Shown here in pieces: positions 61,622 to 64,000 of a stretch of DNA of 64,000 bases (position 1 is the stretch's first letter; every line of letters begins with the position of its first letter). The notes under the pieces are model-generated. The model had not been told where the DNA came from, did not search any database, and saw nothing but the letters and a program-made list of their open reading frames with translations. Source of the stretch: Caldilineaceae bacterium (GTDB taxonomy: Bacteria; Chloroflexota; Anaerolineae; Caldilineales; Caldilineaceae); contig JAGNDO010000011.1 in NCBI GenBank assembly GCA_018003515.1, forward strand, positions 1 through 64,000, written 5' to 3'. Both the position numbers and the translations under genes were made by a program.

Positions 61622-62641
61622 ATGGCAAGTATTGTAGATGTTGCCGACGCTGCAGGCGTCTCGATTGCTACAGTCTCTCGCGTTTTCTCAAAGAAACCGC
61701 ATGTTCGGCCTGAACTTCAGGCGCGGGTCCTGGCGGCGGCAGCCTCTTTGGGCTATCAGCCCAGCCGGGTGGCGCGTAGCCTGCGGTTACAACGATCCCA
61801 GGTATTTGGGTTAATCATCTCCGATATTCAGAACCCCTTCTTCACGGCGCTTGTGCGGGCGGTCGAAGATGTGGCCCAGCAACACCAGTATGCTGTCTTT
61901 CTTTGCAATTCTGATGAAAATGTTGAAAAAGAAAAGCTGTATATCGACCTGATGGAAGCGGAACAAGTGGCCGGGGTGATCATAACGCCGACTGTCGAAA
62001 ATAGCTCTTCTTGCCAGTGGCTGATCGAAGCGGGGATTCCTGTTGTTGCCGTGGATCGGCGTTTGCCCGGTGTCGCCGTTGACACTGTTTTGGTGGACAA
62101 CCACGCTGCCAGTCAACTGCTGATCGATCATCTGATCGCCGATGGGCACCGCGCCATTGCTGCAATCGTCGGTCCCCCAACGTCCACCACAGGCCACGAA
62201 CGGCTGGAAGGCTACCTGGCTTCGTTCCAGGCCCACGGGTTCCCGGTTGAGAACAGCTATATCTGCCAGGGAACCCCGACTGAAGCGGTGGGTGAGCAGT
62301 TTGCGTATGACCTGCTGGATAGCCAGCCCCGACCCACGGCGATCTTTGCCGGGAACAATGCCCTGGCTGCTGGCGCACTACGTGCCATCCGTCGGCGCAA
62401 GCTGCGCATCCCCGATGATGTGGCTTTGGTCGCCTTTGACGAAGTGCCGTGGATGTCGTTGGTGGAACCGCAACTGACCGTGATCCGCCAGCCGGTCTAT
62501 GAGATCGGACGCATGGCCGCCAACCTGCTGCTGGAACGTCTTGCGGACAGCACCGCGCCGCCCAAAGAGTTTGTCTTGCCCGTCACGCTGCAAATTCGTC
62601 AATCGTGCACACACCACCCCGACGGACAGCATACGACCTAG
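61622..62641 (+). CDS. LacI-family transcriptional regulator
   Basis: 339 residues. The N-terminal HTH (SIVDVADAAGVSIATVSRVF) and hinge (YQPSRVARSLR) match LacI/GalR proteins, then VFGLIISDIQNPFF and a periplasmic-binding-protein-like sensor domain (GVIITPTVEN, GHRAIAAIVGP, DDVALVAFDEVPW). It represses its own promoter through 61567-61582 and probably controls the downstream enzyme and transporter genes. Ligand unknown. Confidence 0.92.
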   Translation: MASIVDVADAAGVSIATVSRVFSKKPHVRPELQARVLAAAASLGYQPSRVARSLRLQRSQVFGLIISDIQNPFFTALVRAVEDVAQQHQYAVFLCNSDENVEKEKLYIDLMEAEQVAGVIITPTVENSSSCQWLIEAGIPVVAVDRRLPGVAVDTVLVDNHAASQLLIDHLIADGHRAIAAIVGPPTSTTGHERLEGYLASFQAHGFPVENSYICQGTPTEAVGEQFAYDLLDSQPRPTAIFAGNNALAAGALRAIRRRKLRIPDDVALVAFDEVPWMSLVEPQLTVIRQPVYEIGRMAANLLLERLADSTAPPKEFVLPVTLQIRQSCTHHPDGQHTT

Positions 62642-62755
62642 CCGCCACACCAAAACAAATCCCCCCCGTTCGATTCTTTTTTGTACCGATCAAAAATCCA
62701 TCCCTTGCCGTCTGTTTTCAGGCGCGCACATGGCTCAGAGAGGAAGCAATAACTC

Positions 62756-63754
62756 ATGGCTACCAAGACTGATCGATTCTCAAACCTGCCCCGCTACCGT
62801 GACCTGCCGATTGATAAATCAATGCCCCCCAACTCCGCTTGGGGCGTCTTTGGTGACGACGATCAGGTGGGCACCATCAACTTGCTCACGCCAGAACGCG
62901 TGGCCCACGCCGCAACGCTTGTCCAGAAGGGCAGTGTCTTTTCGCTCAACTGGGACATGGAAAAGCCTGGCCCGCCTATCCTGGGCCGTACCCTCATGCA
63001 CCATCACATCATCGACCTGACGCCGGGCACGGATGCCAGTGAGTGGGGCACGGACGACTATTACGACGGCTATTGGCCCCAGTCCTCCACCCAGTGGGAT
63101 GCGCTGAGCCATATGCCCAACCCAGATTATGGCTACTATAATGGGGTCCAACGTGAGGACATCACCGGGCAACCGGGCAGCAAGAATGGCATCGAGAACT
63201 GGGCCCGCCGGGGGATCGCCGGACGCTTCGTCTTGGCCGATGTCGCCGCCTATCTGGCCGCCCAGGGAACGCCCATCGACGGGGCCAAGCGGGTCGAGAT
63301 CCCCATCGAGACCGTCCAGGCTGCTCTTGATGCCCAGGGCACCAAGCTGCAGGGAGGCGATATCCTGTTGCTGCGCATGGGCTGGATCGGCTGGTACGAA
63401 CAGGCGTCCATGGAAACCCGCATCGCCATATCGAAGCTAGGCGGTCCGGAGCTGCAAGCGCCTGGTCTCTCGGCCGATGAATCGACCCTGGAATGGCTGT
63501 GGGACAACCATGTGGCCGCGGTGGCGTGCGATGTGCCCGCTCTGGAAGCCATGCCCTATACGCCGACGGTCGCCGGTTTTCTACATTACCGCATTATCCC
63601 CCTCTTGGGGATGGCTGTAGGCGAAATGTTTGCGTTGGATGCCCTGGCCGCGGATTGTGCACGGGATGGGGTCTATGAAGGGCTTTTCACCGCGGCCCCC
63701 CTCAATAAATTGGGGGGTTCTGGTTCGCCAGGCAATGCACTGGCATTGAAGTAA
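62756..63754 (+). CDS. Cyclase-family (kynurenine formamidase-like) hydrolase
   Basis: 332 residues. WGVFGDDDQVGTINLLTPE, MHHHIIDLTPG and WDALSHM (about 115-121) are the conserved parts of the cyclase family (PF04199 type), in which the HxGTHxDxPxH metal motif is here altered to SSTQWDALSHM. MAAVACDVPALE-like and LLGMAVGEMF close the fold. It is probably a metal-dependent hydrolase of a carbohydrate- or amide-derived substrate, regulated with the transporter by the LacI-family protein. Confidence 0.82.
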   Translation: MATKTDRFSNLPRYRDLPIDKSMPPNSAWGVFGDDDQVGTINLLTPERVAHAATLVQKGSVFSLNWDMEKPGPPILGRTLMHHHIIDLTPGTDASEWGTDDYYDGYWPQSSTQWDALSHMPNPDYGYYNGVQREDITGQPGSKNGIENWARRGIAGRFVLADVAAYLAAQGTPIDGAKRVEIPIETVQAALDAQGTKLQGGDILLLRMGWIGWYEQASMETRIAISKLGGPELQAPGLSADESTLEWLWDNHVAAVACDVPALEAMPYTPTVAGFLHYRIIPLLGMAVGEMFALDALAADCARDGVYEGLFTAAPLNKLGGSGSPGNALALK

Positions 63755-63849
63755 CGTCATCGACGGCGCGGCTGCCCCCACCTGGCATCGATTGCGCTAT
63801 CTGTCGTTTGGTCGTTTGTCATTCAACCTGAAAGGTAAGGAGAAGCATG

Positions 63850-64000
63850 ATGAAGAAATGGTCAGTTCTTACACTGTTGTTGATTGTCGCCCTGGTTTTG
63901 GGCGCTTGCGCAGTTGCCGCGCCAGCGGCACCCGCCGCCGCACCGGCCGCTGAACAACCTGCGGCTGCGCCTGCCGAGGCCCCTCTGCTGTTAGGGCTTG
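63850..64000 (+). CDS. ABC-transporter solute-binding lipoprotein (partial)
   Basis: Runs off the window. MKKWSVLTLLLIVALVLGAC is a lipoprotein signal (lipobox LGAC, Cys20), followed by an Ala/Pro/Glu-rich linker (AAPAAPAAAPAAEQPAAAP) usual in Chloroflexota binding proteins. AAGGAG suits this ATG better than 63847. The product is inferred from the signal and linker only. Confidence 0.6.
   Translation, partial: MKKWSVLTLLLIVALVLGACAVAAPAAPAAAPAAEQPAAAPAEAPLLLGL

Overview
The window looks like a chromosomal stretch of a GC-rich bacterium, most likely a Chloroflexota (Anaerolineae/Caldilineae type). I infer this from the CHAT, nSTAND and WD40 fusion proteins, a GAAC-N4-GTTC type SOS box, near-perfect TTGACA-N17-TATAAT-like promoters, and an Ala/Pro-rich solute-binding lipoprotein at the right edge. 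The taxon is inference; no 16S gene is present.

Layout. 1-400: a terminator, tRNA-His(GTG) and a possible small RNA. 400-4,940: two small minus-strand genes (one an HTH protein), then a plus-strand operon of XRE regulator, cytochrome P450, ImmA/IrrE-type peptidase and a polytopic membrane protein. 5,090-25,300: a long defence island built on a helicase-methylase-ATPase core (SNF2 helicase with DUF3883, DUF1156 DNA methylase, HEPN/DUF499 ATPase). It also carries two paralogous small basic proteins, an OLD-like ATPase paired with a PIN-type nuclease, a NERD-domain helicase, and a 1,467-residue protein fusing a complete primary-type sigma-70 factor to a DUF1998-type DEAD helicase. That fusion is the most unusual gene here. 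25,350-28,840: a WGR-domain gene and a Flp-pilin/TadE/TadG-like cluster with a structured leader. 28,840-36,930: a plasmid- or ICE-like module with an OB-fold protein, SSB, SWIM-Rad52 annealing protein, Cas4/RecB-like exonuclease, SWIM-MoxR ATPase, metallopeptidase-VWA protein and small membrane proteins. Two paralogous winged-helix/nuclease-like genes bracket it, and a recurrent structured intergenic repeat punctuates it.

37,378-47,347: a second conflict-type operon with a CHAT-FGE protein (split by a one-base frameshift), a SIR2-like protein, a membrane-anchored nSTAND NTPase with about 14 WD40 repeats, a giant propeller lipoprotein and a decayed gene tail. 47,374-49,555: NAD-dependent epimerase, alpha/beta hydrolase and a STAS-like protein. 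49,652-54,489: three tandem paralogs of a phosphoribosyltransferase-fold protein whose PRPP loop decays from first to third copy, behind a perfect palindromic operator. 54,533-56,128: an AbiE type IV toxin-antitoxin pair. 56,378-61,506: an SOS mutasome (ImuA, ImuB, small accessory protein, DnaE2) with a LexA-type box filling the promoter spacer. 61,519-64,000: a LacI-family regulator with its own operators, a cyclase-family enzyme, and the start of a solute-binding lipoprotein.

How it works together. Most of the window is accessory DNA: an anti-invader island, a recombination/replication module, NTP-dependent suicide-type modules and a toxin-antitoxin pair. Conserved housekeeping-like DNA resumes only at the edges. 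Parts of the defence genes are clearly AT-richer than their neighbours (methylase middle, about 18.7-25.3 kb, the WD40 half of the nSTAND operon), which suggests acquisition or domain replacement in several steps. No integrase, transposase or CRISPR array is visible.
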